The notes: generated by a model from the letters alone, not told the origin. A DNA stretch of 64,000 nucleotides from Pedobacter terrae (GCF_900100705.1 NZ_FNCH01000010.1:62001-126000); one strand, 5' to 3'; numbered from the stretch's first letter, positions 27,063 to 37,103 are shown. Numbers and translations are program-made.

Positions 27063-28579
27063 CCTGGATTTTGTTTAATTACGCCAGCACTATTATCAAT
27101 TTCTCTCTGTGGTACCGCCCAAACATCGTGTACCTGTGGGTTAAAAGTTCTTGCCGGCCAGATTGCAGTTCCATCGTAATCATGCAAGGGTTTAGCATAT
27201 GTAGCTTGCGCATCGCCCCATCTTACTAAATCGCGGTGACGATCTGCCCATTCTCCGGCAAGCTCATTACGGCGTTCGCGTTTAAGGTCTTCCATAGTCA
27301 TTCCTGTTTTGGCACCTAAACCTGCACGAAGCCTGATTTTGTTTAGTTCGGTATCTCCCGCTCCTGCACCGCTCAGGTTAATTGCAGCTTCAGCTTTGAT
27401 CAGCAGTACCTCAGCATAACGCATTAGAGGCACATTTAAATCCTTGGTTCCATTATCGCCGTTAGGGTTAACGTGTGTTGGAATCGGGTTAGCGTAAGAA
27501 AACGGCTCCATATATTTTTTAAACTGGTAATTTGACGTTGCGCCACCATCTTTGGTAAAACTACGCTCGGCACCAAAAAACATAAATTTATCGCCGGGTT
27601 TCAAAATGGTCGCTTCCCTGCGTTGATCGCCGGCTTCGTAAGAATCGTAAAGTTCTTTGGTTGGCAGATAATAACCCCATCCGTTATAAATGCCCCATGC
27701 TTTGTTGGTTAACATTACACCAGGTAACTTGCTTCCCCAGCCTGTTCCGCCACCGCTTGGTGTACAAACTACCGACCAGATATATTCTTTGGACCAATTG
27801 TTTGACGCCTTAAAAACATCAGCAAAACCCGTATTAATTAAATCATGCTGACCTGAAGTAATAACCATATCGGCATATTTAGCGGCATTGGCATAATCTT
27901 TTTTAAACAGGTAAACCTTAGATAGGTAAGCCCATGCAGCTGTCTTATGTGCTTTGCCATAATCAGCAGGTTTCATTGCCGAAAAAAATGGAAGGTTATC
28001 GGCAGCTTTTAAAAGAAGCGAAATAATATAATCATAGTTTTCATTTACATTGCTGGCGCGGGGAATTGGCTGAGATGCGTCTGTTTCGGGTTTAACAATT
28101 GGTACACCTGCTTTATCATTTCCATAATTTGCGGCCAGCTGGAAATAAACTAGACCTGCATTAAAATAAGCATCGCCAACAATCTGCTTCTTTAAACTTT
28201 CATCCATACTGATGTTAGGTACATTGTTGATGATATCATTGGCACGTTTGATAATGGCATAACGCATACTCCACTGCGTTTCGGTATAACCACCGCCTAC
28301 ATAAGTGCGGTTAAAGTTTTTAATGTTATCGGCCTCGGGCTTGTTACGGCCGGTAACCATATCATCGCTGGCATTGATAAACCAGAACATCCCGCGGCCG
28401 TAAAAATCTTCCGCATTATAAAGTTCGTACATTCCGCCTTCAGCTTTCAATGCATCCTCTTTAGTTTTCCAGAAATTTTGTGCAGATGGAGAACCCTCTG
28501 GTGTAATGTCAAGCTGTTTTGTGCACGAAGAGAAAACAGCAAGGGCGGCAAATGCCATGTATTTTAAATTCTTTTTCAT
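27056..28579 (-). CDS. SusD/RagB family outer-membrane lipoprotein
   Basis: 507 residues. The N-terminus is a lipoprotein signal with Cys in AVFSSCTKQLDI (about residue 19). The TPR-like helical SusD fold is recognisable from TPEGSPSAQNFWKTKEDAL and the C-terminal RDLVRWGDA and VHDVWAVPQREID. It would cap the SusC channel on the cell surface and bind the ligand. It lies 11 bp after susC and overlaps the phosphatase fusion gene. With that partner the ligand is more likely a phosphorylated compound than a glycan, which is inference from context. Confidence 0.92.
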   Translation of the reverse strand: MKKNLKYMAFAALAVFSSCTKQLDITPEGSPSAQNFWKTKEDALKAEGGMYELYNAEDFYGRGMFWFINASDDMVTGRNKPEADNIKNFNRTYVGGGYTETQWSMRYAIIKRANDIINNVPNISMDESLKKQIVGDAYFNAGLVYFQLAANYGNDKAGVPIVKPETDASQPIPRASNVNENYDYIISLLLKAADNLPFFSAMKPADYGKAHKTAAWAYLSKVYLFKKDYANAAKYADMVITSGQHDLINTGFADVFKASNNWSKEYIWSVVCTPSGGGTGWGSKLPGVMLTNKAWGIYNGWGYYLPTKELYDSYEAGDQRREATILKPGDKFMFFGAERSFTKDGGATSNYQFKKYMEPFSYANPIPTHVNPNGDNGTKDLNVPLMRYAEVLLIKAEAAINLSGAGAGDTELNKIRLRAGLGAKTGMTMEDLKRERRNELAGEWADRHRDLVRWGDAQATYAKPLHDYDGTAIWPARTFNPQVHDVWAVPQREIDNSAGVIKQNPGW

Positions 28580-28590
28580 TGTTGTTATGA

Positions 28591-31500
28591 TTATAAATTT
28601 ACGCTTAAACCCAGGATAAAACTTCTGGCTTGAGGATAACGACCAACATCTACTCCGTTGTTGTCCATTCCGATTTCGGGATCAAAACCTGAATATTTGG
28701 TAATAGTGAAAAGATTATTTGCCGTAGCATAAATTCTTACACCGCCTGTTTTTAATTTACCAGCGATCGATTTCGGCAAACTATAACCCAAGGTTACGTT
28801 GCGGATACGCAGGTAAGAGCCATCTTCTACATAAAAATCAGAAGCTGCAAAGTTTCCGTTGGCATCGCTGGTTGAAATTATCGGCACTTTGCCACCTGGA
28901 TGCTCTGGCGACCAGGCATCTAAAATACCTATCAATTTGTTATAGGAAGGTCCGGAAGCACTATAAGTAGTACGTTTTACCGCATTAAACAACTTATTAC
29001 CCTGAACACCCTGAGCAAAAATATTGAAATCGAAGTTTTTATAACTTGCATTAAAACTCAATCCGTAAGAGAAATCAGGATAGGCACTGCCTGCAAAATA
29101 ACGGTCTTTGCTATCAATAGATCCATCGCCGTTGATGTCTACAAATTTAAAATCACCCGCTTTTGCATTCGGCTGAATTTTTTGACCTTTCGCATTTTTA
29201 TAGTTATCAGCTTCTGCCTGGCTTTGAAAAATACCATCGGTTTTTAACACATAGTAACTGTAGAGTGCCTGTCCAACCCTATTGGTCAACGGTGCAACCT
29301 CGTTACGGAAATTGGTGGATACCACCTGGTTTTCTATACCCGGTATAAGTTCTTCTATTTTGTTATTTACTTTCGTTAAAGTTGCGTTTACCGAGTAAGT
29401 GAAGGCTGCATTTTTATCGCTGTTATAAGTTAATCCTAGTTCAATGCCTTTATCTCTTACCTTACCTGCGTTAATGATCTGCGTATTTAAACCTGCCGTC
29501 CCAGGCAATGTCCTGGTCAGGATCATTTTATCAATTTCTTTAATAAAATAATCTGCAGTAAGATTTAAACGTCCCAATACCGCTACATCAACACCAAAAT
29601 TGGTTTGTTTAGATTCTGCCCACGCTATGTTAGGATTGGCCAAAACTGTTTGAACATAACCATTTTGTAAAGTTGGCGTTTGTCCGAAATAACTTTGCGT
29701 TGGCATTAATAATGGATTAACCGCATCAGAGGTAAGTGCTCCTAAATTACCAAGAAAACCATAGCTACCTCTTAATTTCAGTTCATTTAGCCAACTTACA
29801 TCTTTAAGAAAATCTTCTTTGCTCATTACCCATCCAACCGAAGCCGAACCATAATTTCTGGTTCTGTTATTTTTAGAGAGCAAAGATGATCCATCACGGC
29901 GACCGATTAACGAGACCAGGTATTTTTCGCGATAATTGTAGTTTGCCCTTAAAAAAAGCGACGAAAGCGCCTGTGCAGTATAACCGCTCGAAGAAGGCTG
30001 TATAACCGTGGCATTCATCAAATATCTGTATTGTACTGATTCATCGTCAAAACCAGACCCAGAGGCATATAAACTACGGAGCTGTGTTTTTTGAAATGAA
30101 TAACCGCCTGTAAAATCAATTTGATGATTACCAAAAGCACCTTTATAGTTTAACACCTGCTCTGCTAAGAAATCGCTGTTACGGTTACTGCTTTCTACCA
30201 AACTATTGCTTAATACCGGCTTTCCTACTTCAGGTCTTTTAGGTGTAAAGCTTTTAAATGATGCGTCTGTTTTGGTAATGCTTAAATTAGACCTGAAAGT
30301 TAAACCTTTAGCCAGTTTAACATTGGCATAAGGATTAATTACCAACACATTTACAGGGTTGTTAATATCAATTCGCATTAAATCGGCAACAGGATTAACA
30401 ATATCACCATAATCCCCTGCATAAGGGCCTGGCAAACCTGCGAAACTACCGTCAGCATTGTACGGTGTAGCATTTGTAGGATAATAAATGGCTGAAAGTA
30501 AAGCACCTGTATAATCGCTGCTGGTATTGGCACCATTTCCGTTGGTACTGCTATACGACAGGTTTTCGCCCACTTTTAACCAATTGGTCACCTCATGTTC
30601 GGTATTTATCCTGAAATTGTAACGTTTGCTTTTAGTATTTAACACAATACCTTCGGCATTACGGTAATTAAAACTGAGGTAATAGTTAGATTTTTCGCTA
30701 CCGCCATTAATTGCTGCGTTGTAATCCTGTAACAATCCAGTTCTAAAAACCTCATCCATCCAGTTGGTGCGGGTAATTTGTCCATCAGGATATTTTGCCG
30801 GATCAAAAGAAGGTAAAAGATTGCTACCTCCATTTTTAGCGGCTGTTGCTGCTACTTGTGCACGTTGTTGTGCATTTAAAGGCTCCAGTTTTTTCCAGGC
30901 ACGCTGTTGGCCTACTTTAGCATCAAAACTGATCTGCATTTTTCCGCTTTTGCCTCTTTTGGTCGTAATTAATACCACACCGCCCGAAGCCCTCGCGCCG
31001 TAAATGGCAGCAGATGCATCTTTGAGAACGGATATCGACTCGATATCGTTAGGGTTAAGCTGTGGCGTACCCGAAAATATAGATCCGTCAATTACATACA
31101 ACACATTTTCTCCGTTAATACCACCCGCGCCGCGGATATTGATACGTGGTGCAGAAGTTGGGTCGCCGCCTTCATTGGTTACGATCACACCCGGTGATTT
31201 TCCGGCCAATACCTCACCAACGCTGTTTAATGAACGCGAAGAAAGTTTATCAAGGCTAACAATACTAATTGCCCCGGTTAAGGTTTCTTTTTTCTGTGTA
31301 CCGTAACCCACAACTACTACTTCAGCAAGTGTAGAATGTTCTTCCTTCAAAACCATGTTGATTACCTGTTCATTGCCTACTTTTGCTTCTTTGGTTTGGT
31401 AACCGATCATGGAGAATGATAAAACCGCATCAGCACCAACGGCAATGCGATAAGCACCGTTTCCATCAGTAATGGTACCACTTTGTGTGCCCAATACTTT

Positions 31501-31935
31501 AACTGAAACGCCTGGAAGTGCCAAACCTGTTGTATCGCGTACTATACCTGTCACAATCCGATCTGGTTTATTCATCACGGCGTTGTTTAAAATCACATAT
31601 CCGCCTTTTTCTAAAACCTGCAAACCAAGTCTGTCTAAAAGTGATCTTACAGGCTCGGTGGTAAAATCGCCGCTTACCAACATATTTTTTTGTTGCAGCT
31701 GATCTGGATCATATACAAAACTAAGCCCGGTACGGGATTCGATTTCTTTGATGATCTCGGTCATCTTACGGCCTTTATTGATAGTGAGGCTAACGGTAGT
31801 TTTCTCTAGCTTTTGTGCCATACCTGCCGAAGCAAGGATTGAGCTGCAAAAAATGCAGAGGATGGTAAATGTTAAACATGAGTATTTCATGATCTTGTAA
31901 AGAGCTGGTGTCCGCTTAGCGGAGGTTGTTTTCAT
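28591..31935 (-). CDS. SusC/RagA TonB-dependent receptor with STN domain
   Basis: 1114 residues. After the signal peptide (about 15-40) comes an STN secretin/TonB N-terminal domain (45-125), marking control by an anti-sigma factor. A carboxypeptidase-like repeat follows (ITGIVRDTTGLALPGVSVKV), then the plug (VVVVGYGTQKKETLTGAIS) and the 22-strand barrel ending in an aromatic-rich C-terminus. It imports a large ligand across the outer membrane using TonB. It is paired with susD 11 bp downstream and preceded by fecR and sigma genes, a classical cell-surface signalling arrangement. Confidence 0.95.
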   Translation of the reverse strand: MKTTSAKRTPALYKIMKYSCLTFTILCIFCSSILASAGMAQKLEKTTVSLTINKGRKMTEIIKEIESRTGLSFVYDPDQLQQKNMLVSGDFTTEPVRSLLDRLGLQVLEKGGYVILNNAVMNKPDRIVTGIVRDTTGLALPGVSVKVLGTQSGTITDGNGAYRIAVGADAVLSFSMIGYQTKEAKVGNEQVINMVLKEEHSTLAEVVVVGYGTQKKETLTGAISIVSLDKLSSRSLNSVGEVLAGKSPGVIVTNEGGDPTSAPRINIRGAGGINGENVLYVIDGSIFSGTPQLNPNDIESISVLKDASAAIYGARASGGVVLITTKRGKSGKMQISFDAKVGQQRAWKKLEPLNAQQRAQVAATAAKNGGSNLLPSFDPAKYPDGQITRTNWMDEVFRTGLLQDYNAAINGGSEKSNYYLSFNYRNAEGIVLNTKSKRYNFRINTEHEVTNWLKVGENLSYSSTNGNGANTSSDYTGALLSAIYYPTNATPYNADGSFAGLPGPYAGDYGDIVNPVADLMRIDINNPVNVLVINPYANVKLAKGLTFRSNLSITKTDASFKSFTPKRPEVGKPVLSNSLVESSNRNSDFLAEQVLNYKGAFGNHQIDFTGGYSFQKTQLRSLYASGSGFDDESVQYRYLMNATVIQPSSSGYTAQALSSLFLRANYNYREKYLVSLIGRRDGSSLLSKNNRTRNYGSASVGWVMSKEDFLKDVSWLNELKLRGSYGFLGNLGALTSDAVNPLLMPTQSYFGQTPTLQNGYVQTVLANPNIAWAESKQTNFGVDVAVLGRLNLTADYFIKEIDKMILTRTLPGTAGLNTQIINAGKVRDKGIELGLTYNSDKNAAFTYSVNATLTKVNNKIEELIPGIENQVVSTNFRNEVAPLTNRVGQALYSYYVLKTDGIFQSQAEADNYKNAKGQKIQPNAKAGDFKFVDINGDGSIDSKDRYFAGSAYPDFSYGLSFNASYKNFDFNIFAQGVQGNKLFNAVKRTTYSASGPSYNKLIGILDAWSPEHPGGKVPIISTSDANGNFAASDFYVEDGSYLRIRNVTLGYSLPKSIAGKLKTGGVRIYATANNLFTITKYSGFDPEIGMDNNGVDVGRYPQARSFILGLSVNL

Positions 31936-32057
31936 TGCTTAATTTGTTTGATTTTATTTTTTAAAGCTTTAATTATACTGGCGTTTTGCCAGGAAGAAAG
32001 ATTGCAGTAATCCGGTCTGACCGGTAACCGTACATAGTTCTATATCATATCCCTATC

Positions 32058-33002
32058 TCATCTGTATATATTAAATGTTTTATGATTTTTTGATGCATTG
32101 AATTTGAGGTGATGCAGACTGCAGATAATATCCAAAATCTCTTCGGGCGATTGTTTGCTACTGAAAGAGGCAGTAGTTTTAAGTTTCCCCAAACCGCTAT
32201 CGCTCAACAAAATTTTAATGCTATAAACATATTGGAGCTTGGCAATCACCTGATCGAGACTGGCACCGTCAAAAGCAAATCCGATAAAAGCAGGCGCTTT
32301 GATTTTACTGATGGCAGCACAACCGTTATTTTTATTACAAGTTAAAAACTCATCTTTAACCAGCGTACCCAAGGCACCTTTTAGATTGCTTACCGCAACT
32401 TTACCGGTAATAACGGCAACCTCAAGCTGTTTACTGGCCTGATAAGATTTAACTTTAAAAGAGGTTCCTAAAACTTTAATGTTTACCCCAGCGCTTGTAT
32501 GTACGGTGAAAGGTCTTTTTTCCTGATGAGCAATATCAAAAAAAGCTTCACCTTCCTTTAGCTCAATCTGACGGCTGTTTGATGCGAATGTTTTAGGGTA
32601 ACAGAGTTTTGCTGACGGACCTAACAAAACTACCGAACCATCTGACAAAGTAATTCGCTTCTGCTGCTTACTTCTGTTAAATACGGTTACCTGATTTTCA
32701 GATGGCACTTTAGTATTCAATTTCCAAACACTTATTCCTATGGTGAGGATAAGGAATACGGCGGCGGCGATCCTAATGAAAGATTGGAGTTTGAATACTT
32801 TGCCAGTTTTCGAGTCATCGCGCATAGCAAGCTGAAGTTGGGCAAACATTTGCGCGCCTATCGCCGCTTTCCGGTCGGCAGGTACTACCACATCTTTTAC
32901 ATGGAGCGTGGCATACCATTCTTCAACCTTTTTTTGCTCTTGCGGACTTGCCTGCTGATCGAGATATTTCTGCAGCAGTTCCTTTGCCTGTTCTTCTGTC
33001 AT
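32058..33002 (-). CDS. FecR-family anti-sigma factor
   Basis: 314 residues. The N-terminal cytoplasmic part (1-70) contains the sigma-binding segment, a single membrane helix lies at about 73-91 (FIRIAAAVFLILTIGISVW), and the periplasmic FecR domain (95-200) includes VSVLLG-like text and GEAFFDIAH. The last 75 residues match the DUF4974 domain that contacts the STN domain of the receptor. It holds the sigma factor inactive until the receptor at 28591 binds its ligand. The gene is 122 bp upstream of susC and 63 bp after the sigma gene. Confidence 0.92.
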   Translation of the reverse strand: MTEEQAKELLQKYLDQQASPQEQKKVEEWYATLHVKDVVVPADRKAAIGAQMFAQLQLAMRDDSKTGKVFKLQSFIRIAAAVFLILTIGISVWKLNTKVPSENQVTVFNRSKQQKRITLSDGSVVLLGPSAKLCYPKTFASNSRQIELKEGEAFFDIAHQEKRPFTVHTSAGVNIKVLGTSFKVKSYQASKQLEVAVITGKVAVSNLKGALGTLVKDEFLTCNKNNGCAAISKIKAPAFIGFAFDGASLDQVIAKLQYVYSIKILLSDSGLGKLKTTASFSSKQSPEEILDIICSLHHLKFNASKNHKTFNIYR

Positions 33003-33065
33003 TTAAATACATGTCAGTTGAAAAGCAGATGGGTACTAACCAAAAATGTTATCTATAGATTAACT

Positions 33066-33629
33066 TTATGTTAAGCCGATCAAAGCAGCCATTAAAAGAA
33101 TATAGGATAGGCTTTTTTTAAGAAGTTTTAATGCTGCTGAGATCTGATTTTTTACCGTCTGCACAGAAACGCCGAGTTCGGCAGCGATTTCTTTGATGGA
33201 TTTCTCCTGTTTTCGGCTCATGGAGAATACCAATTGCATTTTTTCGGGCAATAATGCAACGGCGGTATCTACCGCTAAGTGCAGCTCTTTTAAAATGAGT
33301 TTATCATCGGCGGCAGCAGTATGCTGCTCATGCATTAAGGCTGTAAGTGCAGTTTGGTGCTGTTCTTTAATACCGCCCGACCTGAAATAATTAATCACTT
33401 TATATTTTACAGCTCCATGTAGATAAGCACCGAGGCTTCCGGAGATGTTAATCGTTTTGCGGTTTTCCCAGAGCGAAATAAAAATCTCCTGGGTAATATC
33501 TTGTGCAAGAGCTTCATCACCCGTTTTTTTCAGCGCAGCATCAAAAATATCTTCCCAATAAAACTGATAGATTTTTTCCATGGCCTGGTGGCTTCCGCGC
33601 TGTAAAGATGAAAGTAAAGTTTCGCTCAA
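33066..33629 (-). CDS. ECF RNA polymerase sigma factor (Bacteroides-type)
   Basis: About 187 residues from a TTG at 33629 (reading MSETLLSSLQ). Region 2 contains DITQEIFISLWENRK, and region 4 contains IKEIAAELGVSVQTVKNQI as the -35-binding helix-turn-helix. The frame opens with a TTG at 33653, but that codon overlaps a TAGCTTTG -7 box, so a later start is preferred; the first ATG (33581) would cut into region 2. The C-terminus is unusually hydrophobic (YILLMAALIGLT). It probably drives the SusC/SusD locus and pairs with the FecR gene 63 bp downstream. Confidence 0.88.
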   Translation of the reverse strand: MSETLLSSLQRGSHQAMEKIYQFYWEDIFDAALKKTGDEALAQDITQEIFISLWENRKTINISGSLGAYLHGAVKYKVINYFRSGGIKEQHQTALTALMHEQHTAAADDKLILKELHLAVDTAVALLPEKMQLVFSMSRKQEKSIKEIAAELGVSVQTVKNQISAALKLLKKSLSYILLMAALIGLT

Positions 33630-33650
33630 GGGATACCGCTTTTTTCGCAG

Positions 33651-33658
33651 CAAAGCTA
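33651..33658 (-). promoter_or_regulatory. Putative -7 box of the sigma gene
   Basis: Minus-strand TAGCTTTG fits TAnnTTTG. It lies 21 bp before the preferred TTG start at 33629 and decides against the longest frame. No strong -33 TTG is seen at the expected distance. Confidence 0.45.
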
Positions 33659-33706
33659 CCAGCTCAATATTCCCTTATTATTAACAAATCTTAAAGTGTA
33701 AGTGAT

Positions 33707-34803
33707 GATGGAAAATTTAAAATGGACAGGATTCTGTGCGCATTAGCGATATTTGTGGGACATTAAGCGATTAGTTCCCGCAGATTTAAGAAGACTACCG
33801 CGAAAATTGTATCTCAATAACTTTGTGTCCTCTGTGATTTTTTCTCTGTAAACTCGGTGGTTAAATGTAAGATGGAAAATGAACATGGTTCCACGCACAT
33901 CGTCGATATCTGCGGGAACATTAACTATTAGCCCCGGAGATTTAAGAAGATTGCCGTGGAACTTGTATCGGACTAACTTTGTGTCCTCTGTGATCTTCCT
34001 CTATGAACGCTGTGGTGAACGATGGAAAATGGACTGGATTCTGTGCGCATCGGCGATATCTGCGGGAACATTAACCTATTAGCCCAGGAGATTTAAGAAG
34101 ATTGCCGTGGAACTTGTATCGGACTAACTTTGTGTCCTCTGTGATCTTCCTCTATGAACGCTGTGGTGAACGATGGAAAATGGACTGGATTCTGTGCGCA
34201 TCGGCGATATCTGCGGGAACATTAACCTATTAGCCCAGGAGATTTAAGAAGATTGCCGTGGAACTTGTATCGGACTGACTTTGTGTCCTCTGTGATCTTC
34301 CTCTATGAACGCTGTAGTGAATGATGGAAAATGGACTGGATTCTGCGCGCATCGGCGATATCTGCGGGAACATTAACCTATTAGCCCAGGAGATTTAAGA
34401 AGATTGCCGTGGCACTTGTATCGGACTAACTTTTTGTCCTCTGTGATCTTTCTCTGTGAACGCTGTAGTGAATGATGAAAAATGGACTGGATTCTGTGCG
34501 CATCGGCGATATCTGCGGGAACATTAACCTATTAGCCCAGGAGATTTAAGAAGATTGCCGTGGCACTTGTATCGGACTAACTTTGTGTCCTCTGTGATCT
34601 TTCTCTATGAACTCTGTGGTGAACGATGGAAAATGGACTGGATTCTGTGCGCATCGGCGATATCTGCGGGAACATTAACCTATTAGCCCAGGAGATTTAA
34701 GAAGATTGCCGTGGCACTTGTATCGGACTAACTTTGTGTCCTCTGTGATCTTTCTCTATGAACTCTGTGGTGAACGATGGAAAATGGACTGGATTCTGCG
34801 CAA
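33707..34803. repeat. Tandem array of a 151-bp non-coding unit
   Basis: The marker GATGGAAAAT (one unit has GATGAAAAAT) starts at 33707, 33871, 34021, 34172, 34323, 34474, 34625 and 34776. The steps are 164, 150, then 151 bp five times. The array therefore has seven full units and a partial eighth. Units 3-7 are nearly identical, while the first two have diverged, pointing to recent expansion at one end. Each unit contains ATCTGCGGGAACATTAA and TGTGTCCTCTGTGATCTT. Short frames within it are not conserved and are rejected as genes. Confidence 0.92.
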
Positions 34804-34844
34804 ATTTTCGACATCCCCAATAAAACCAGCTCAACTGGAGTGCA

Positions 34845-34910
34845 ACGGAATGGAGAGATCTACCTAGATAGATTTCCCGATGAGGCTGCACTCCCCTCGA
34901 AATGACGATC
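34845..34910. repeat. Degenerate REP-like element
   Basis: Directly after the tandem array lies GCAACGGAATGGAGAGATC followed by ACTCCCCTCGAAATGACGATC. The outer text CTCGAAATGACG and the inner GGAGAGATC match the ends and arms of the dispersed elements at 8634 and 40974. The left end is degraded. Confidence 0.45.
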
Positions 34911-34916
34911 AATCTT

Positions 34917-35921
34917 TTACCCAAACAACCCCGCAAAAATTTTATTCGAATGCAATTTTGCCTGATGATCGTAAATATGCGAAGTGCTCATGATCTCGTT
35001 TACACCATATTTGGTAACAAATGCTTCTAAATTTTCTTTAATGGTTTGGGCACTACCAATAAAAGAATAATACAACATCTGCTCTACTGCTTCTTTTTCC
35101 ATACGATCCCAATACATATTAATATCGTCAACAGCTGGTTTGAGCAATTCTCGCTTACCTGTAATCACGCCAAGGAACATCCGTTTTACCGAACTTGATA
35201 ACCGCTCTGCTTCTTCATCGGTATCCGCAGCAACTACATTTACACAGGCCATTACATAAGGTTCGTGCAAAAATTGCGATGGTTTAAAGTTATTTTTATA
35301 AATGGAAACTGCCTGTTCGAAATAGGTTGGCGCAAAATGACTGGCAAAAGCATAAGGAAGTCCTTTTTCTGCAGCTAAGCGTGCGCTATCCGTACTCGAA
35401 CCTAAAATCCAGATTGGAATATCCAAACCCTCTCCTGGCATGGCCCTCACACTTGCCCGGTTATTACCGGCAGAGAAAAATTGTTGTAATTTCTCAATAT
35501 CTCTCGGAAAACTATGAACAGCATTAAAGTTTTCGCCACGGATAGCCATTGCCGTAACCTGATCGGTTCCAGGTGCCCTGCCCAATCCCAGATCAATGCG
35601 ATTAGGGTAAAGCGAAGCCAATGTTCCAAATTGCTCTGCCACAATTAAGGGCGCATGGTTGGGTAGCATAATACCACCAGAGCCTACGCGGATGCTAGTG
35701 GTATTACCAGCAATATAACCAATAAGTACTGCCGGTGCGGAACTGGCTACTCCCGCCATATTATGATGTTCTGCAAACCAGTAACGTGTATAGCCTAAAG
35801 TTTCAGATTGCTTAGCTACATCAAGACTTGTTTTAAAGGTATCTGCAGCAGTAAAACCATCTAAAACGGTTGCAAGATCGAGAACGGAATAAGGTATATT
35901 TTTCAATAAGTGATCAGCCAT
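34917..35921 (-). CDS. LLM class flavin-dependent oxidoreductase
   Basis: 334 residues, single-domain luciferase-like TIM barrel of the MsnO8 type. Typical strings are RYWFAEHHNM, TSIRVGSGGIMLPNHAPL and RIDLGLGRAPGTD. Members use FMNH2 or F420; Bacteroidetes proteins probably use flavin. The substrate cannot be predicted. The gene stands alone, with the tandem array behind it and a 434-bp divergent intergenic region in front. Confidence 0.88.
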   Translation of the reverse strand: MADHLLKNIPYSVLDLATVLDGFTAADTFKTSLDVAKQSETLGYTRYWFAEHHNMAGVASSAPAVLIGYIAGNTTSIRVGSGGIMLPNHAPLIVAEQFGTLASLYPNRIDLGLGRAPGTDQVTAMAIRGENFNAVHSFPRDIEKLQQFFSAGNNRASVRAMPGEGLDIPIWILGSSTDSARLAAEKGLPYAFASHFAPTYFEQAVSIYKNNFKPSQFLHEPYVMACVNVVAADTDEEAERLSSSVKRMFLGVITGKRELLKPAVDDINMYWDRMEKEAVEQMLYYSFIGSAQTIKENLEAFVTKYGVNEIMSTSHIYDHQAKLHSNKIFAGLFG

Positions 35922-36355
35922 AAATTAAAAGGATAAATCTGTGTCTGCAAAAATATCGTTATTAAAACCAAGTTTGGCTTAAACGAATTACATATGACGT
36001 TTATCCAACATAACACTAATAAACATAACAAACGTCATTCAAAAACGAAATGGCTTAATCAGACAGCACCAATTACAGCGGTGTAGGACTTTGTATATTC
36101 TGGTAACAAACAGATGGGCATACGCTCTTAATTTAATTAAACTTGTTATATTGATTAGAAAATCAATTAAAGTCGTTATACCCTTATTCTAGAATATTTA
36201 TGGATTGTAGCTATTGCAAGCATCAGGTAACTTAATTAACAGTATTCATGTTAAATTAACAAAAAGGGGTAAAATTTAAAATAATTGCGTACAGACAGTA
36301 CCATTTTCGTTACAAAAAGGCGTAATTTCGTTATAAGAGAACCAGATATTTGAAG
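35922..36355. other. Divergent intergenic region with inverted repeat
   Basis: No gene is seen. ATGACGTTT (35994-36002) and AAACGTCAT (36030-36038) form a 9-bp perfect inverted repeat about 75 bp upstream of the monooxygenase gene, a possible operator. Further on, AACTTGTTATA and AAGTCGTTATA near 36140-36180 are imperfect direct repeats. Promoters for the divergent monooxygenase and LytTR genes must lie here, but no clear box was found. Confidence 0.4.
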
Positions 36356-37081
36356 ATGATTAAGTGCATAGCCATAGACGACCAGTATAGTTCCTTAGCC
36401 GGGCTACAAAAATATATAGAAGATACACCAAACATGCGGCTAGTACAGCAATTTACAGATCCAGTTACTGCTTTAAGGGAGCTGGCCAGCTCAGAAACGG
36501 TAGATGTGATTTTTATGGATGTAGAAATGCCCCAAATTTCTGGGCTCGAACTGGCCAAAGCCATCCGCTTTAGAACCAGGAAACTCATTTTCACCACCTC
36601 ACACGAACAGTATGCTTTTGATGCTTTTGAAGCCGCAGGAGATGCATATTTGCTTAAACCATATAGCTATGCTAAATTTGCCACTACCATTACCCGGCTT
36701 TTTGGGCATGAAATGATGGGCGGTACCAATGAAGAATATTTTCTGGTTAAAAATAAGGAAGAAGAACACCGTGCAGTAATGGTTAAATATGAGGACATTA
36801 TAGCCTTCGAAAGTTTTCATAATTACATTAAATTACACACGGTAACTAAAGTAATTATTGCTTATTTGAGTTTGAAAGACGTTCGGGAACAGCTTAGTAT
36901 AAAAAAAGGTTTTATACAGCTACACCGTGGTTATATTGTGGCCATTGATAAAATTTTGTACATAGATGGTACTAGGATAACCATGAATAACCACATTAGC
37001 TTTACTGTAGGGGATATTTATCATCATGAATTTAAAAGTTTTATTTCCGAAAAGTTAATCATCAGTAGCCGTAAAAAATAA
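36356..37081 (+). CDS. LytTR family response regulator
   Basis: 241 residues from the ATG at 36356; the frame can extend two codons to a TTG. Receiver domain (1-120): IAIDDQ acidic pocket, phospho-acceptor Asp in VIFMDVEMPQ, conserved Lys in YLLKPYS. The C-terminal LytTR DNA-binding domain (about 140-240) has the typical KYEDIIAFESFHNYIKLHT and IQLHRGYIV. It is probably phosphorylated by the LytS-like kinase 234 bp downstream. The gap between them holds a small antisense frame. Confidence 0.9.
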   Translation: MIKCIAIDDQYSSLAGLQKYIEDTPNMRLVQQFTDPVTALRELASSETVDVIFMDVEMPQISGLELAKAIRFRTRKLIFTTSHEQYAFDAFEAAGDAYLLKPYSYAKFATTITRLFGHEMMGGTNEEYFLVKNKEEEHRAVMVKYEDIIAFESFHNYIKLHTVTKVIIAYLSLKDVREQLSIKKGFIQLHRGYIVAIDKILYIDGTRITMNNHISFTVGDIYHHEFKSFISEKLIISSRKK

Positions 37082-37103
37082 CGGCTACCGATAAAACATT
37101 CCA

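Noticed and set aside
33707..34803. CRISPR array
   Set aside because: The period is 151 bp and whole units are repeated, with no short repeats and unique spacers.
33879..34936. Short open frames inside the 151-bp array (e.g. 33879-34082 plus, 34697-34936 minus)
   Set aside because: They arise from the non-coding repeat, change with unit divergence and have no recognisable domain or ribosome site.
36350..36355. TTG start two codons before the LytTR regulator ATG
   Set aside because: The ATG at 36356 gives the normal receiver start (MIKCIAIDD).
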